Shown here piece by piece: positions 17,042 through 27,402 of a stretch of 64,000 nucleotides of DNA (position 1 is its first letter; every line of letters begins with the position of its first letter). The stretch comes from CAIUKX01 sp964580965 (GTDB taxonomy: Bacteria; Bacteroidota; Bacteroidia; Flavobacteriales_D; Crocinitomicaceae): contig CAZOLZ010000001.1 of the NCBI GenBank assembly GCA_964580965.1, positions 47,139 to 111,138 on the forward strand, in the 5' to 3' direction. The notes below the pieces were generated by a model that worked only from the letters and a program-made list of their open reading frames with translations, searched no databases and was not told the DNA's origin. The position numbers and the translations under genes are program-made.

Positions 17042-20000
17042 TTGGCCTTGGCAACAACGAATAATATTTCAACAAGAGTAAGTTTTGCATCTAGCAAAAA
17101 TCAATTTGAATATCCAGATTTTTTAGATATTCAAATTAAATCATTTCAAGAATTTTTCCAGTTAGAAACAACTCCGGAAAACAGAGATACGGAAGGACTA
17201 TATAAAGTTTTTTCTGAAAACTTTCCAATAACAGATACAAGAAACCAATTTGTTCTAGAGTTCTTGGATTATTTTATTGATCCACCTCGTTATTCAATTG
17301 AGGAGTGTGTGGATAGAGGGTTAACTTATAGTGTACCTTTAAAAGCAAAATTAAAGCTTTATTGTACAGATCCAGAACATGAAGATTTCGAAACAATTGT
17401 TCAAGATGTGTATTTAGGTACTATTCCGTACATGACTCCAAAAGGATCATTTGTTATCAACGGTGCTCAACGTGTAATTGTTTCACAGTTACATCGTTCA
17501 CCAGGTGTTTTCTTTGGTCAAAGTAGACACGCAAATGGTACAAAGTTGTACTCTGCTAGAATTATTCCTTTTAAAGGATCTTGGATAGAATTTGCAACTG
17601 ATATTAACAATGTTCTTTATGCATATATCGATCGTAAAAAGAAGTTACCTGTAACAACTTTATTTAGAGCTATCGGTTATGAAAGCGATAAAGACATTTT
17701 AGAAATTTTTGATTTAGCTGACGAAGTTAAGGCTACAAAAACTAATCTTAAGAAATTAGTTGGAAGAAAATTAGCTGCAAGAGTTTTAAAGTCATGGATT
17801 GAAGATTTCGTTGATGAAGATACAGGTGAAGTTGTATCAATTGAACGTAATGAGGTTATTTTGGATCGTGAAACTACCATTGATGAGTCACATGTTGATT
17901 TAATACTTGATTCTGGTGTTAAAACTATCATTTTACATAAAGAAGATGTAAATAGTGCTGATTTCACTTTAATCTACAACACATTACAAAAGGATACTTC
18001 TAATTCACAAAAAGAAGCTATTGAGCATATATACAGACAGTTAAGAAATGCTGAACCACCTGATTATGAAACTGCAAAGAATGTATTTGAGAAGTTATTC
18101 TTTTCTGATACACGTTATGATTTAGGTGAAGTTGGTCGTTTCAGATTAAACAAGAAATTAGGTATTGAAACTGATGAAGAGTCAAGAGTTTTAACTCAAA
18201 ACGACATCATTTTAATCATTAAATATTTAATTGAGTTGGTAAACTCAAAAGCTGATGTTGATGATATTGATCACTTATCTAACAGAAGAGTTAGAACAGT
18301 AGGTGAACAATTATATTCTCAATTTGGTGTTGGTCTAGCTCGAATGGCTAGAACAATTAGAGAAAGAATGAATGTTAGAGATAACGAGGTATTTACGCCA
18401 ATTGATTTGATAAATGCTAAAACTTTATCTTCTGTAATCAATTCATTTTTTGGTACTAATCAATTGTCTCAGTTCATGGATCAAACGAATCCATTATCAG
18501 AGGTAACTCATAAACGTAGACTATCAGCTCTAGGGCCTGGTGGTTTATCACGAGAAAGAGCTGGTTTCGAAGTTCGTGATGTTCATTATACGCACTACGG
18601 ACGTTTATGTACTATTGAAACACCAGAAGGACCAAATATTGGTTTGATTTCTTCATTGTGTGTGTTCGCGAAAGTTAACAAACTTGGTTTTATTGAAACA
18701 CCTTATCGCAATGTAGAAAATGGTAAAGTTGCTATTGAGCAAGAACCAATTTATTTATCTGCTGAAGAAGAGGATGGTAAAATGATTGCTCAAGCTAACG
18801 CAAAAGTTGATGATAAAGGAAACTTTTTAACAGATGTTGTTAAAGCAAGGTTTGAAGGTGACTTCCCTGTTGTTCAACCTAATGATTTAACATTAATGGA
18901 TGTTGGAGCTAACCAAATCGCTTCAATTGCAGCATCTTCTATTCCATTCTTGGAGCATGATGATGCTAACCGTGCATTAATGGGATCTAACATGCAACGT
19001 CAAGCGGTGCCATTATTGAAACCTAGTTCTCCAATTGTTGGTACTGGTATAGAAAGATTAGTAGCAAGAGATTCTAGGGTATTGATTAATGCTGAAAACA
19101 ATGGTGTTGTTGAATACGTTGATGCAAATGAAATTAAAATTAGTTACGATTGGACAGAAGAAGATAAGTTAGCTTCTTTCGACAATGAATTGACTACTTA
19201 CTCACTAACTAAGTTCGCTAAAACAAACCAAAGTACTTGTATGAACTTGAAGCCGATTGTTAAAAAAGGCGACAGAGTTGAAAAAGGTCAAGTTTTATGT
19301 GAGGGATATGCAACTCAGCAAGGTGAATTAGCTCTAGGACAAAACCTTAAAGTAGCATTTATGCCTTGGAAAGGTTATAACTTCGAGGATGCGATTGTTA
19401 TTTCTGAAAGAGTAGTAAGAGATGATATTTTTACATCTATTCATATTGATGAGTACACTGTAGATGTTCGTGATACTAAGAGAGGGATGGAAGAATTAAC
19501 TTCTGATATTCCAAACGTTAGTGAAGAAGCAACTAAAGATTTAGATGAGAATGGTATTATTAGAATTGGTGCAGAAATCAAAGAAGGTGATATTATTATA
19601 GGTAAAATTACACCTAAAGGTGAGACAGATCCATCTCCTGAGGAAAAATTATTACGAGCAATCTTTGGTGATAAAGCAGGTGATGTAAAGGATGCTTCAT
19701 TAAAGGCAGGACCATCTTTAAGAGGAGTTGTTATTGAAAAGAAGTTATTTTCAAGAGCAATTAAAGATAGAAAAGCTAAAGCGCAAGATAAACCTATTTT
19801 AGAATCTTTAGATGTAGATTATGAAAAAGATTTTGCAGCATTAAAAGAAAAGTTAGTTGACAAACTATTAAAGATTTTAGGTGATACTAAATCAAATGGT
19901 GTTTACAACAACTTCCGTGAAGAAATCATTAAAAAAGGTTCAAAATTCTCACAAAAGAATTTATTGGTTATTGATTATTCAATTGTTAATCCTTCTAATT

Positions 20001-20860
20001 GGACGGCTGATGAAAAGTTAAATAGTTTAGTTGGTAGAGTTATTCATAACTTTACAATTAAAGCAAATGACTTATTGGGAGCTTACAAACGTAAAAAATT
20101 CCATATTTCAGTTGGTGATGAGTTACCAGCAGGAATTGTTAAGATGGCAAAAGTATACATCGCCAAGAAACGTAAGTTAAAAGTTGGTGATAAGATGGCT
20201 GGTCGTCATGGTAATAAAGGTATTGTTGCAAATATCGTAAAAGCGGAAGATATGCCATTCTTAGAAGATGGAACACCGGTAGATATCGTATTGAATCCAT
20301 TAGGTGTACCTTCTCGTATGAACTTAGGTCAAATTTATGAAACAGTTCTTGGTTGGGCTGGTGAAAAATTAGGGGTTAAGTTTGCTACGCCAATTTTCGA
20401 TGGAGCTAAGCCATCTGAAATTGATGAATGGACAGAAAAAGCAGGAGTTCCTAAATCAGGAAAGACATACTTGTATGATGGAGGGACAGGAGAGCGTTTT
20501 GATCAAACAGCTACAGTAGGTATTATTTACATGCTTAAATTAGCTCACATGGTAGATGATAAAATGCATGCTCGTTCTATCGGACCATACTCATTGATTA
20601 CTCAACAACCGCTTGGTGGTAAAGCACAATTTGGTGGTCAGCGTTTTGGTGAGATGGAGGTTTGGGCTCTTGAAGCTTTTGGTGCATCTCATTTATTACA
20701 AGAAATCTTGACTGTGAAGTCAGATGATGTTAATGGACGTGCTAAAGCATATGAAGCTATTGTAAAAGGTGATAACATTCCAGAACCTGGTATTCCAGAA
20801 TCATTTAATGTATTATTACATGAATTGAGAGGATTATGTTTGAACATTTCATTAGACTAA
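17042..20860 (+). CDS. rpoB: DNA-directed RNA polymerase subunit beta
   Basis: The 1272-aa beta subunit aligns throughout with flavobacterial RpoB: FEYPDFLDIQIKSFQEFF near the start, the rifampicin region (FFGTNQLSQFMDQTNPL, HKRRLSALGPGGL), GRHGNKGI and the C-terminal PLGGKAQFGGQRFGEMEVWALEA. There is no in-frame ATG at the 5' end; candidate starts are TTG at 17042 or TTG at 17048 (which gives LATTNNISTR and aligns slightly better). The ATT at 17036 is a further option. It follows an attenuator and is 36 nt before rpoC. Confidence 0.97.
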   Translation: MALATTNNISTRVSFASSKNQFEYPDFLDIQIKSFQEFFQLETTPENRDTEGLYKVFSENFPITDTRNQFVLEFLDYFIDPPRYSIEECVDRGLTYSVPLKAKLKLYCTDPEHEDFETIVQDVYLGTIPYMTPKGSFVINGAQRVIVSQLHRSPGVFFGQSRHANGTKLYSARIIPFKGSWIEFATDINNVLYAYIDRKKKLPVTTLFRAIGYESDKDILEIFDLADEVKATKTNLKKLVGRKLAARVLKSWIEDFVDEDTGEVVSIERNEVILDRETTIDESHVDLILDSGVKTIILHKEDVNSADFTLIYNTLQKDTSNSQKEAIEHIYRQLRNAEPPDYETAKNVFEKLFFSDTRYDLGEVGRFRLNKKLGIETDEESRVLTQNDIILIIKYLIELVNSKADVDDIDHLSNRRVRTVGEQLYSQFGVGLARMARTIRERMNVRDNEVFTPIDLINAKTLSSVINSFFGTNQLSQFMDQTNPLSEVTHKRRLSALGPGGLSRERAGFEVRDVHYTHYGRLCTIETPEGPNIGLISSLCVFAKVNKLGFIETPYRNVENGKVAIEQEPIYLSAEEEDGKMIAQANAKVDDKGNFLTDVVKARFEGDFPVVQPNDLTLMDVGANQIASIAASSIPFLEHDDANRALMGSNMQRQAVPLLKPSSPIVGTGIERLVARDSRVLINAENNGVVEYVDANEIKISYDWTEEDKLASFDNELTTYSLTKFAKTNQSTCMNLKPIVKKGDRVEKGQVLCEGYATQQGELALGQNLKVAFMPWKGYNFEDAIVISERVVRDDIFTSIHIDEYTVDVRDTKRGMEELTSDIPNVSEEATKDLDENGIIRIGAEIKEGDIIIGKITPKGETDPSPEEKLLRAIFGDKAGDVKDASLKAGPSLRGVVIEKKLFSRAIKDRKAKAQDKPILESLDVDYEKDFAALKEKLVDKLLKILGDTKSNGVYNNFREEIIKKGSKFSQKNLLVIDYSIVNPSNWTADEKLNSLVGRVIHNFTIKANDLLGAYKRKKFHISVGDELPAGIVKMAKVYIAKKRKLKVGDKMAGRHGNKGIVANIVKAEDMPFLEDGTPVDIVLNPLGVPSRMNLGQIYETVLGWAGEKLGVKFATPIFDGAKPSEIDEWTEKAGVPKSGKTYLYDGGTGERFDQTATVGIIYMLKLAHMVDDKMHARSIGPYSLITQQPLGGKAQFGGQRFGEMEVWALEAFGASHLLQEILTVKSDDVNGRAKAYEAIVKGDNIPEPGIPESFNVLLHELRGLCLNISLD

Positions 20861-20896
20861 AATTGAGTTGTTAATTTATAGATATTAAGCAATATT

Positions 20897-23800
20897 ATGG
20901 CTTACAGAAAAGATACACCAAAAACACAAAGTAGTTTCAATAAAATCACGATATCTTTGGCATCGCCAGAGCTGATTTTGGAACAATCTAGTGGTGAGGT
21001 ATTAAAACCAGAAACGATTAACTATCGTACTTATAAACCAGAAAGAGATGGTTTATTTTGTGAACGAATTTTTGGTCCTGTAAAAGATTATGAATGTCAT
21101 TGTGGAAAATACAAAAGAATTCGTTATAAAGGAATTGTTTGTGACCGTTGTGGTGTTGAAGTAACAGAAAAGAAAGTTAGACGTGAACGTATGGGACATA
21201 TTTCATTAGTTGTCCCTGTTGCTCATATCTGGTATTTTAGATCTTTACCGAATAAAATAGGTTACTTGTTAGGTTTACCAACTAAAAAATTAGACCAAAT
21301 CATTTATTATGAAAGATATGTGGTTGTTCAAGGTGGTGAAGCTAGAAATGCCGATGGTTCAGAGCTAAATCGTTTAGATTTCTTAACAGAAGAAGAGTAT
21401 TTAGATATCCTAGATACTTTACCTAAAGAAAATCAGTATTTAGAGGATACAGATCCAAATAAGTTTGTTGCAAAAATGGGAGCTGAAGCTCTTTATGACT
21501 TATTGAAAACGTTAGATTTAGATCAAACGTCTTACGATTTGCGTCATGCAGCGAATACAGAAACGTCAGTTCAAAGAAAGAATGAAGCACTTAAGCGTCT
21601 TCAAGTTGTTGAGCAAATGAGAGAATCTCAAGGAAGAATTGAAAACAGACCTGAATGGATGGTTGTTCGAGTTGTTCCGGTTATTCCACCAGAATTAAGA
21701 CCTTTAGTTCCATTGGATGGTGGAAGGTTTGCTACTTCTGATTTGAATGATTTGTATAGAAGGGTTATTATTAGAAATAACCGTTTGAAAAGATTAATTG
21801 AAATTAAAGCACCTGAAGTAATTTTACGTAATGAAAAGCGTATGCTTCAAGAATCTGTTGATTCATTATTTGATAATTCTCGTAAATCAAGTGCTGTTAA
21901 AACTGAATCAAACAGACCTTTAAAATCATTATCTGATTCATTAAAAGGTAAACAAGGTCGTTTTAGACAAAACTTACTTGGTAAGCGTGTTGATTATTCT
22001 GCTCGTTCAGTTATTGTTGTTGGTCCAGATTTAAAACTACATGAATGTGGATTGCCAAAAGATATGGCTGCAGAATTATACAAACCGTTTATCATTCGTA
22101 AATTAATCGAAAGAGGAATTGTTAAAACAGTTAAATCTGCGAAGAAAATTGTTGACAAGAAAGAACCTGTTGTTTGGGATATTTTAGAGAGTATTTTAAA
22201 AGGTCACCCGGTATTATTAAACAGGGCTCCTACTCTTCACCGTTTAGGTATACAAGCTTTCCAACCAAAAATGATTGAAGGTAAAGCTATTCGTTTACAT
22301 CCATTAGTAACTACTGCATTCAACGCCGATTTCGATGGTGACCAAATGGCGGTACACTTACCATTAGGTAATGCTGCAATTTTGGAAGCTCAATTGTTAA
22401 TGTTAGCTTCTCACAATATCTTAAACCCTGCAAATGGTGCACCAATTGCTGTACCTTCTCAGGATATGGTTTTAGGTTTATATTACATTACTAAAGGTAA
22501 GAGAACAACAGAAACAGAAATTGTTAAAGGTGAAGGAGGTGTTTTCTATTCACCAGAAGAGGTTACTATTGCTTACAATGAGAAACAATTAGATCTTCAT
22601 GCGCACATCAAGGTTAAATCATATGATCTTAATTCAAATGGAGAACCTGAATTAATGATGATCGAAACTACTTGTGGTAGAGTTTTATTTAATGAAGCTG
22701 TTCCAAGAGAGGTTGGATTCATTAATGAAGTTTTAACTAAAAAGGCTTTAAGAGATATTATTGGTAAAGTATTGAAAATTTCTGGTACTTCTAGAACAGC
22801 TCAATTCTTGGATGATATCAAAGAAATGGGATTCCATATGGCCTTTAAAGGAGGTTTATCGTTCAATTTAGATGATATCATCATTCCTAAACAAAAAGTT
22901 GAATTAGTTGAAAAAGCAGAAGCTGAAGCAAATGAGGTATTGATGAATTATAACATGGGTCTTATTACTAATAATGAGCGTTATAATCAAATTATTGATA
23001 TCTGGACACATACGAACTCACGTTTGACAAATACATTAATGGATCAATTGAAGAATGATAAACAAGGATTCAATTCGATTTATATGATGTACGATTCTGG
23101 TGCTCGTGGCTCGAAAGAACAAATTAGACAGTTATCAGGTATGAGGGGATTAATGGCGAAACCTCAAAAATCTGGTGCTACAACTCAAGATATTATTGAA
23201 AATCCGATTTTATCAAACTTTAAAGAAGGGTTATCAATTTTAGAGTACTTTATTTCTACTCACGGTGCTCGTAAAGGTCTAGCCGATACAGCTTTGAAGA
23301 CTGCCGATGCAGGTTATTTGACTAGAAGGTTAGTAGATGTTGCTCAAGATGTTGTAATTTCAGCAGATGATTGTGGTACATTAAGAGGATTAGTTGCTAC
23401 AGCTTTAATGAAAAATGATGAAGTTGTAGAGCCATTATCTGACCGTATTATTGGTCGAACATCTGTACATGATATTATAGATCCAGAAACTAATGAAGTA
23501 ATTGTTAAATCTGGAGATTTAATTGTTGAAGAAAGCGCTGCTAAAATTGAGAAAGCAGGTATTGATGAAGTTGAAATTCGCTCTGTTTTAACTTGTGAAA
23601 TGAACAGAGGAGTATGTGCTAAGTGTTACGGAAGAACTCTATCAACACACAGGCTAGCTCAGAAAGGTGATTCAGTTGGTGTTGTTGCAGCACAGTCAAT
23701 TGGTGAACCTGGAACACAGTTGACATTAAGAACATTCCACGTAGGGGGTACTGCCTCTAATACTGCTAGTGAATCAGATTTAAAAGCAAAGGCATCTGGT

Positions 23801-25180
23801 AAATTGGAAATTGATGAATTAAGAACTATTGAAAAGAAAAATAGTGATGGTTCAACAAAAACAGTTGTAGTTGGAAGATCTGCTGAAATTAAAATTACTG
23901 ATGAAACTACAGGAATTGTATTGATGAATACAAACATTCCTTATGGTGCTGAATTGATGTTGAAAGGAACTGGATCTATCAAGAAAGGTGATGTAATCTG
24001 TAAATGGGATCAATACAATGCCGTTATTGTTTCTGAGGTGACTGGTAAAATTGTATTTGATAACATTACTGAAGGTGTTACTTGTCGTGAGGAAGTTGAT
24101 GAGCAAACAGGTTTTGCTGAAAAAGTAATCATTGAGTCAAGAGATAAGAAGAAAAACCCTTCTATTCACATTATAGATCCAAAATCTAAAGAGATTTTAA
24201 GAGAATACAGTTTACCTGTAAACGCACACGTATCTGTAAAAGAAGGAGATACAATTGAAGCAGGTGATACTTTAGTTAAAATACCAAGATCAGCTGGGAA
24301 ATCGGGAGATATCACAGGAGGTTTACCAAGAGTAACAGAGTTGTTTGAAGCTCGTAACCCTTCTAATCCAGCAGTTGTTTCTGAAATTGATGGTATTGCT
24401 GAATATGGTAAGATTAAGAGAGGAAATAGAGAGATTCAAATTACTTCTAAAACTGGAGAGGTTCGTAAATATTTAGTACCATTATCTAAACATATTTTGG
24501 TACAAGAAAATGATTTTGTAAGAGCTGGTCAACCATTATCAGATGGAGCTACTACACCAAATGATATCTTAAATATTGAAGGTCCAACAAAAGTTCAAGA
24601 GTATATTGTGAACGAAATTCAAGAAGTTTACCGTTTACAAGGTGTGAAAATTAATGATAAACACTTCGAGGTAATCGTTCGTCAGATGATGTTAAAGTCA
24701 GAAGTAATTGATGCTGGAGATACTAAGTTTTTAGAAGGTCAATCGGTAAGAAAATCTGATATCATGGAGGAGAACGACTCTATTTTTGGACAGAAAGTCG
24801 TAGTTGATGCAGGAGATTCTCCAACATTGAAACCAGGTCAAATTGTAACTGCCCGTCAATTAAGAGATGAGAACTCTCAATTAAAAAGAGCTGATAAAAA
24901 GGTGGTAGAATATAGAGACGCAATTCCAGCAACATCTTCACCATTGTTACAAGGTATAACAAGAGCATCTTTACAAACGAAGTCATTTATATCTGCAGCT
25001 TCTTTCCAAGAGACAACTAAAGTGTTAAATGAGGCAGCATTATCTGGTAAAGAAGACAACTTACTGGGACTAAAGGAAAATGTTATTGTTGGTCATTTAA
25101 TTCCTGCAGGTACAGGTATTAGAGATTTTCAAAACATGATCGTTGCTTCTAAGGAGGAGTTAGATTCAATCTCTGAATAA
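20897..25180 (+). CDS. rpoC: DNA-directed RNA polymerase subunit beta-prime
   Basis: The 1427-aa beta-prime subunit. It has the N-terminal zinc ribbon (CHCGKY and CDRCGVEV, residues about 68-87), the catalytic NADFDGDQ with three Asp that bind the active-site Mg2+, the bridge-helix/trigger-loop region and the second zinc cluster (CEMNRGVCAKCYGR). Normal length for Bacteroidota. It ends the tRNA-tuf-to-rpoBC macro-region with a strong terminator. Confidence 0.99.
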   Translation: MAYRKDTPKTQSSFNKITISLASPELILEQSSGEVLKPETINYRTYKPERDGLFCERIFGPVKDYECHCGKYKRIRYKGIVCDRCGVEVTEKKVRRERMGHISLVVPVAHIWYFRSLPNKIGYLLGLPTKKLDQIIYYERYVVVQGGEARNADGSELNRLDFLTEEEYLDILDTLPKENQYLEDTDPNKFVAKMGAEALYDLLKTLDLDQTSYDLRHAANTETSVQRKNEALKRLQVVEQMRESQGRIENRPEWMVVRVVPVIPPELRPLVPLDGGRFATSDLNDLYRRVIIRNNRLKRLIEIKAPEVILRNEKRMLQESVDSLFDNSRKSSAVKTESNRPLKSLSDSLKGKQGRFRQNLLGKRVDYSARSVIVVGPDLKLHECGLPKDMAAELYKPFIIRKLIERGIVKTVKSAKKIVDKKEPVVWDILESILKGHPVLLNRAPTLHRLGIQAFQPKMIEGKAIRLHPLVTTAFNADFDGDQMAVHLPLGNAAILEAQLLMLASHNILNPANGAPIAVPSQDMVLGLYYITKGKRTTETEIVKGEGGVFYSPEEVTIAYNEKQLDLHAHIKVKSYDLNSNGEPELMMIETTCGRVLFNEAVPREVGFINEVLTKKALRDIIGKVLKISGTSRTAQFLDDIKEMGFHMAFKGGLSFNLDDIIIPKQKVELVEKAEAEANEVLMNYNMGLITNNERYNQIIDIWTHTNSRLTNTLMDQLKNDKQGFNSIYMMYDSGARGSKEQIRQLSGMRGLMAKPQKSGATTQDIIENPILSNFKEGLSILEYFISTHGARKGLADTALKTADAGYLTRRLVDVAQDVVISADDCGTLRGLVATALMKNDEVVEPLSDRIIGRTSVHDIIDPETNEVIVKSGDLIVEESAAKIEKAGIDEVEIRSVLTCEMNRGVCAKCYGRTLSTHRLAQKGDSVGVVAAQSIGEPGTQLTLRTFHVGGTASNTASESDLKAKASGKLEIDELRTIEKKNSDGSTKTVVVGRSAEIKITDETTGIVLMNTNIPYGAELMLKGTGSIKKGDVICKWDQYNAVIVSEVTGKIVFDNITEGVTCREEVDEQTGFAEKVIIESRDKKKNPSIHIIDPKSKEILREYSLPVNAHVSVKEGDTIEAGDTLVKIPRSAGKSGDITGGLPRVTELFEARNPSNPAVVSEIDGIAEYGKIKRGNREIQITSKTGEVRKYLVPLSKHILVQENDFVRAGQPLSDGATTPNDILNIEGPTKVQEYIVNEIQEVYRLQGVKINDKHFEVIVRQMMLKSEVIDAGDTKFLEGQSVRKSDIMEENDSIFGQKVVVDAGDSPTLKPGQIVTARQLRDENSQLKRADKKVVEYRDAIPATSSPLLQGITRASLQTKSFISAASFQETTKVLNEAALSGKEDNLLGLKENVIVGHLIPAGTGIRDFQNMIVASKEELDSISE

Positions 25181-25199
25181 GATTAAATTTTATAATGAT

Positions 25200-25226
25200 A
25201 GGGGCTGTGTTTCACAGCCCCTTTTT
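25200..25226 (+). terminator. Intrinsic terminator after rpoC
   Basis: AGGGGCTGTG (25200-25209), loop TTT, CACAGCCCCT (25213-25222), followed by Ts to 25226. Perfect 10-bp GC-rich stem. Confidence 0.95.
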
Positions 25227-25239
25227 AATTTAAAGAAAT

Positions 25240-25557
25240 ATGAGTGAAGAAAATAAGAATGATAATCAAGTTAATATTGAATTAACTGAAGATATAGCGT
25301 TAGGCATTTATTCTAATTTAGCTATCATAACACATTCACCTACAGAAATTATATCTGATTTTATTCAGATGATGCCTGGAATGCCAAAAGGTAAAGTTAG
25401 ATCAAGAGTTATTATGTCACCTCAAAATGCAAAACGATTTTTACATGCATTGAAAGAGAATATTCAAAAGTATGAACAACATTTTGGAGTAATTGAAGAT
25501 CTTGATCAGCAAATGATGCCTCCTATGAATTTTGGCACACCTACAACTGAAGCTTAA
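25240..25557 (+). CDS. DUF3467 family protein
   Basis: A 105-aa protein with the family core IALGIYSNLAIITHSPTEI and MPKGKVRSRVIMSPQNAKRF. DUF3467 proteins commonly sit right after rpoC in Bacteroidota; their function is not established and this position suggests a link to gene expression. The start lies 13 nt past the rpoC terminator's T run, so transcription may come from terminator read-through. Confidence 0.9.
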   Translation: MSEENKNDNQVNIELTEDIALGIYSNLAIITHSPTEIISDFIQMMPGMPKGKVRSRVIMSPQNAKRFLHALKENIQKYEQHFGVIEDLDQQMMPPMNFGTPTTEA

Positions 25558-25600
25558 GATGAATTAGATGATTTTCTATGAAAATTAGACATTAATGCGT

Positions 25601-25629
25601 ATGGGAATTGAATTTCAATTCCCATTTTT
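25601..25629. terminator. Bidirectional terminator between DUF3467 gene and M23 gene
   Basis: ATGGGAATTG (25601-25610) and CAATTCCCAT (25616-25625) form a perfect 10-bp stem with a 5-nt loop, followed by Ts on the plus strand. The converging M23 gene stops at its edge (25628). Confidence 0.8.
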
Positions 25630-27304
25630 ATTGAAAATTAAGATTTGCAGACCATTCTGTTTGATTATTACAATTGTCTTTCACAATAACTTTGACATTC
25701 TTGTAACCTTTTATTTTCTTTGGGATATTAAAAATCAATGCATTTGTTTTGTATTCATATTCTGCAAGAAACCATTGATTATCAATAAATAGATTATAAC
25801 TTTTTAATCCACTTTCTCTATCGTATATTTTCCATTTAATCGATTTTTGAGTGATTGATTTTGAAGTATTAAAATTCGAATTTGAAACGTATGGTTTATT
25901 GATGTCAGATTTAACTTCAAATTTCCCAAGATACTTAGAACGAGCACAAAGAGTATCATCTTTAATTATTGTTTTTAAATATTTATTATTTACGGTAAGG
26001 TATTTTCTTGAATCAGAAATCAAAGAAGAATCTTTAACTTTTATGTTAATTGGATGATGTATGGGAATAAACTCACTACCAAACTCAAATTTGAAGTCAC
26101 CATTTTTAACTAAAGTACAAATTTCAGGTTGGTAAAATGTATAATTCTCTATTTCAATTCTGATATTATCTTCATTAAATGTATAATTATAAAATGGAGA
26201 GACTATATCTGCATCTATATTTAATCTTTCTTTATTAAAAGATTGATCATTTACAATCAGGTTGATTTTACATTTTGTTTTATTTGATTTTGTATCTTCT
26301 GCAAAGAAAGATAAATCTAGTGTGTCACTTTCCCTTGGAAATAATGCACCCAAATTATTCATTTTGTAGATGCCTAAAGGGTTGATTTTATTTTTAAATG
26401 ATTTATGATATTTTCTATGAAGTGTTTTAAAATCTTTATAATCTGAATAGCAGTTAATATATCTTGTGTTATCAAAGGACACACTATCTATTTGGATTTT
26501 AGAAATTGTATCATTATCCAGTATTAGATAGTGTTTAAAGACACCAATCTTGTTGTGAGCTGAATCATATTGGTCAAACATATTTACTCCAACTCCAATA
26601 CCACCATTTAAAGGAATAAAGTTTTCGGGAAGAGTAAAGTTTTTTGTATAATAATTTTGACCATTAGATAGTATAGGTATTTGAACAGACTTACTGTCAA
26701 TAATGAAACCATTTTTATCCAATGCATATATTTTTAAAGAGTTGATTTTTGGTCTTTTATGGTCTGTAATATCATAACCATATAACAATGGGTTTAATGC
26801 GGTTTCAGTTTTTGTATCTCTTAATTCAAAATGTAAGTGAGGAGCCATTGAACCACCTGTATTTCCTGAAAGTGCAATTTTTTGACCTTTTTTGACCATG
26901 ATTGAATTGGGTTCAGGAAAAATTTCAACTTCAAAGCTTTTTTGTTTGTATTGTTCTAAATTGATTATTGAATCAATTTTTCCTAGAAATTTACTACAAT
27001 GTGCATAGACGCTAGTGATTCCATTTGGATGATCGATGTATATAACTTTTCCATAACCGTATGATGACACTTTAATACGAGATACATAACCATCTTCTAC
27101 AGATAGAATGTTTAATCCCTCAATCCCTTTTGTCTTGAAATCCAACCCCATATGGAAATGGTTTGTTCTTAATTCTCCAAAATTTGCAGCGTAGAGAGGT
27201 CGGATTTCCAATGGATTACCAAAGTTATAATGGTTATGATTTTGAGCATTTGGAATAATGTATAAAGTAAAAAGCGAAACTATCAGCAAAAAAATATTTT
27301 TCAT
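25628..27304 (-). CDS. Secreted M23 (LytM-type) metallopeptidase
   Basis: This starts with a signal peptide (MKNIFLLIVSLFTLYIIPNAQ). The M23 domain covers residues about 40-180. It has the zinc ligands in HMGLD (HxxxD) and HLHF (HxH), plus GYGKVIYIDHPNG and SGNTGGS. Such enzymes cut peptide cross-links in peptidoglycan. The remaining 370 residues are a beta-rich C-terminal extension of unknown role, common in Bacteroidota M23 proteins. Length 558 aa. Monocistronic, divergent from the zapA operon. Confidence 0.88.
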   Translation of the reverse strand: MKNIFLLIVSLFTLYIIPNAQNHNHYNFGNPLEIRPLYAANFGELRTNHFHMGLDFKTKGIEGLNILSVEDGYVSRIKVSSYGYGKVIYIDHPNGITSVYAHCSKFLGKIDSIINLEQYKQKSFEVEIFPEPNSIMVKKGQKIALSGNTGGSMAPHLHFELRDTKTETALNPLLYGYDITDHKRPKINSLKIYALDKNGFIIDSKSVQIPILSNGQNYYTKNFTLPENFIPLNGGIGVGVNMFDQYDSAHNKIGVFKHYLILDNDTISKIQIDSVSFDNTRYINCYSDYKDFKTLHRKYHKSFKNKINPLGIYKMNNLGALFPRESDTLDLSFFAEDTKSNKTKCKINLIVNDQSFNKERLNIDADIVSPFYNYTFNEDNIRIEIENYTFYQPEICTLVKNGDFKFEFGSEFIPIHHPINIKVKDSSLISDSRKYLTVNNKYLKTIIKDDTLCARSKYLGKFEVKSDINKPYVSNSNFNTSKSITQKSIKWKIYDRESGLKSYNLFIDNQWFLAEYEYKTNALIFNIPKKIKGYKNVKVIVKDNCNNQTEWSANLNFQ

Positions 27305-27355
27305 TTTTCAAAAATAATTGAATAAAAAAAATAATAAAAAGAATAGATTAAAATG

Positions 27356-27385
27356 TTGTTAATTTATACCACATTGTTAATTTTG
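27356..27385 (+). promoter_or_regulatory. Promoter of the coiled-coil/zapA operon
   Basis: TTG (27356-27358) and TAATTTTG (27378-27385) with a 19-nt spacer. The ATG at 27403 follows after 17 nt, so the leader is about 10 nt. Confidence 0.75.
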
Positions 27386-27402
27386 TACAAAGTCGTTAAA
27401 CT

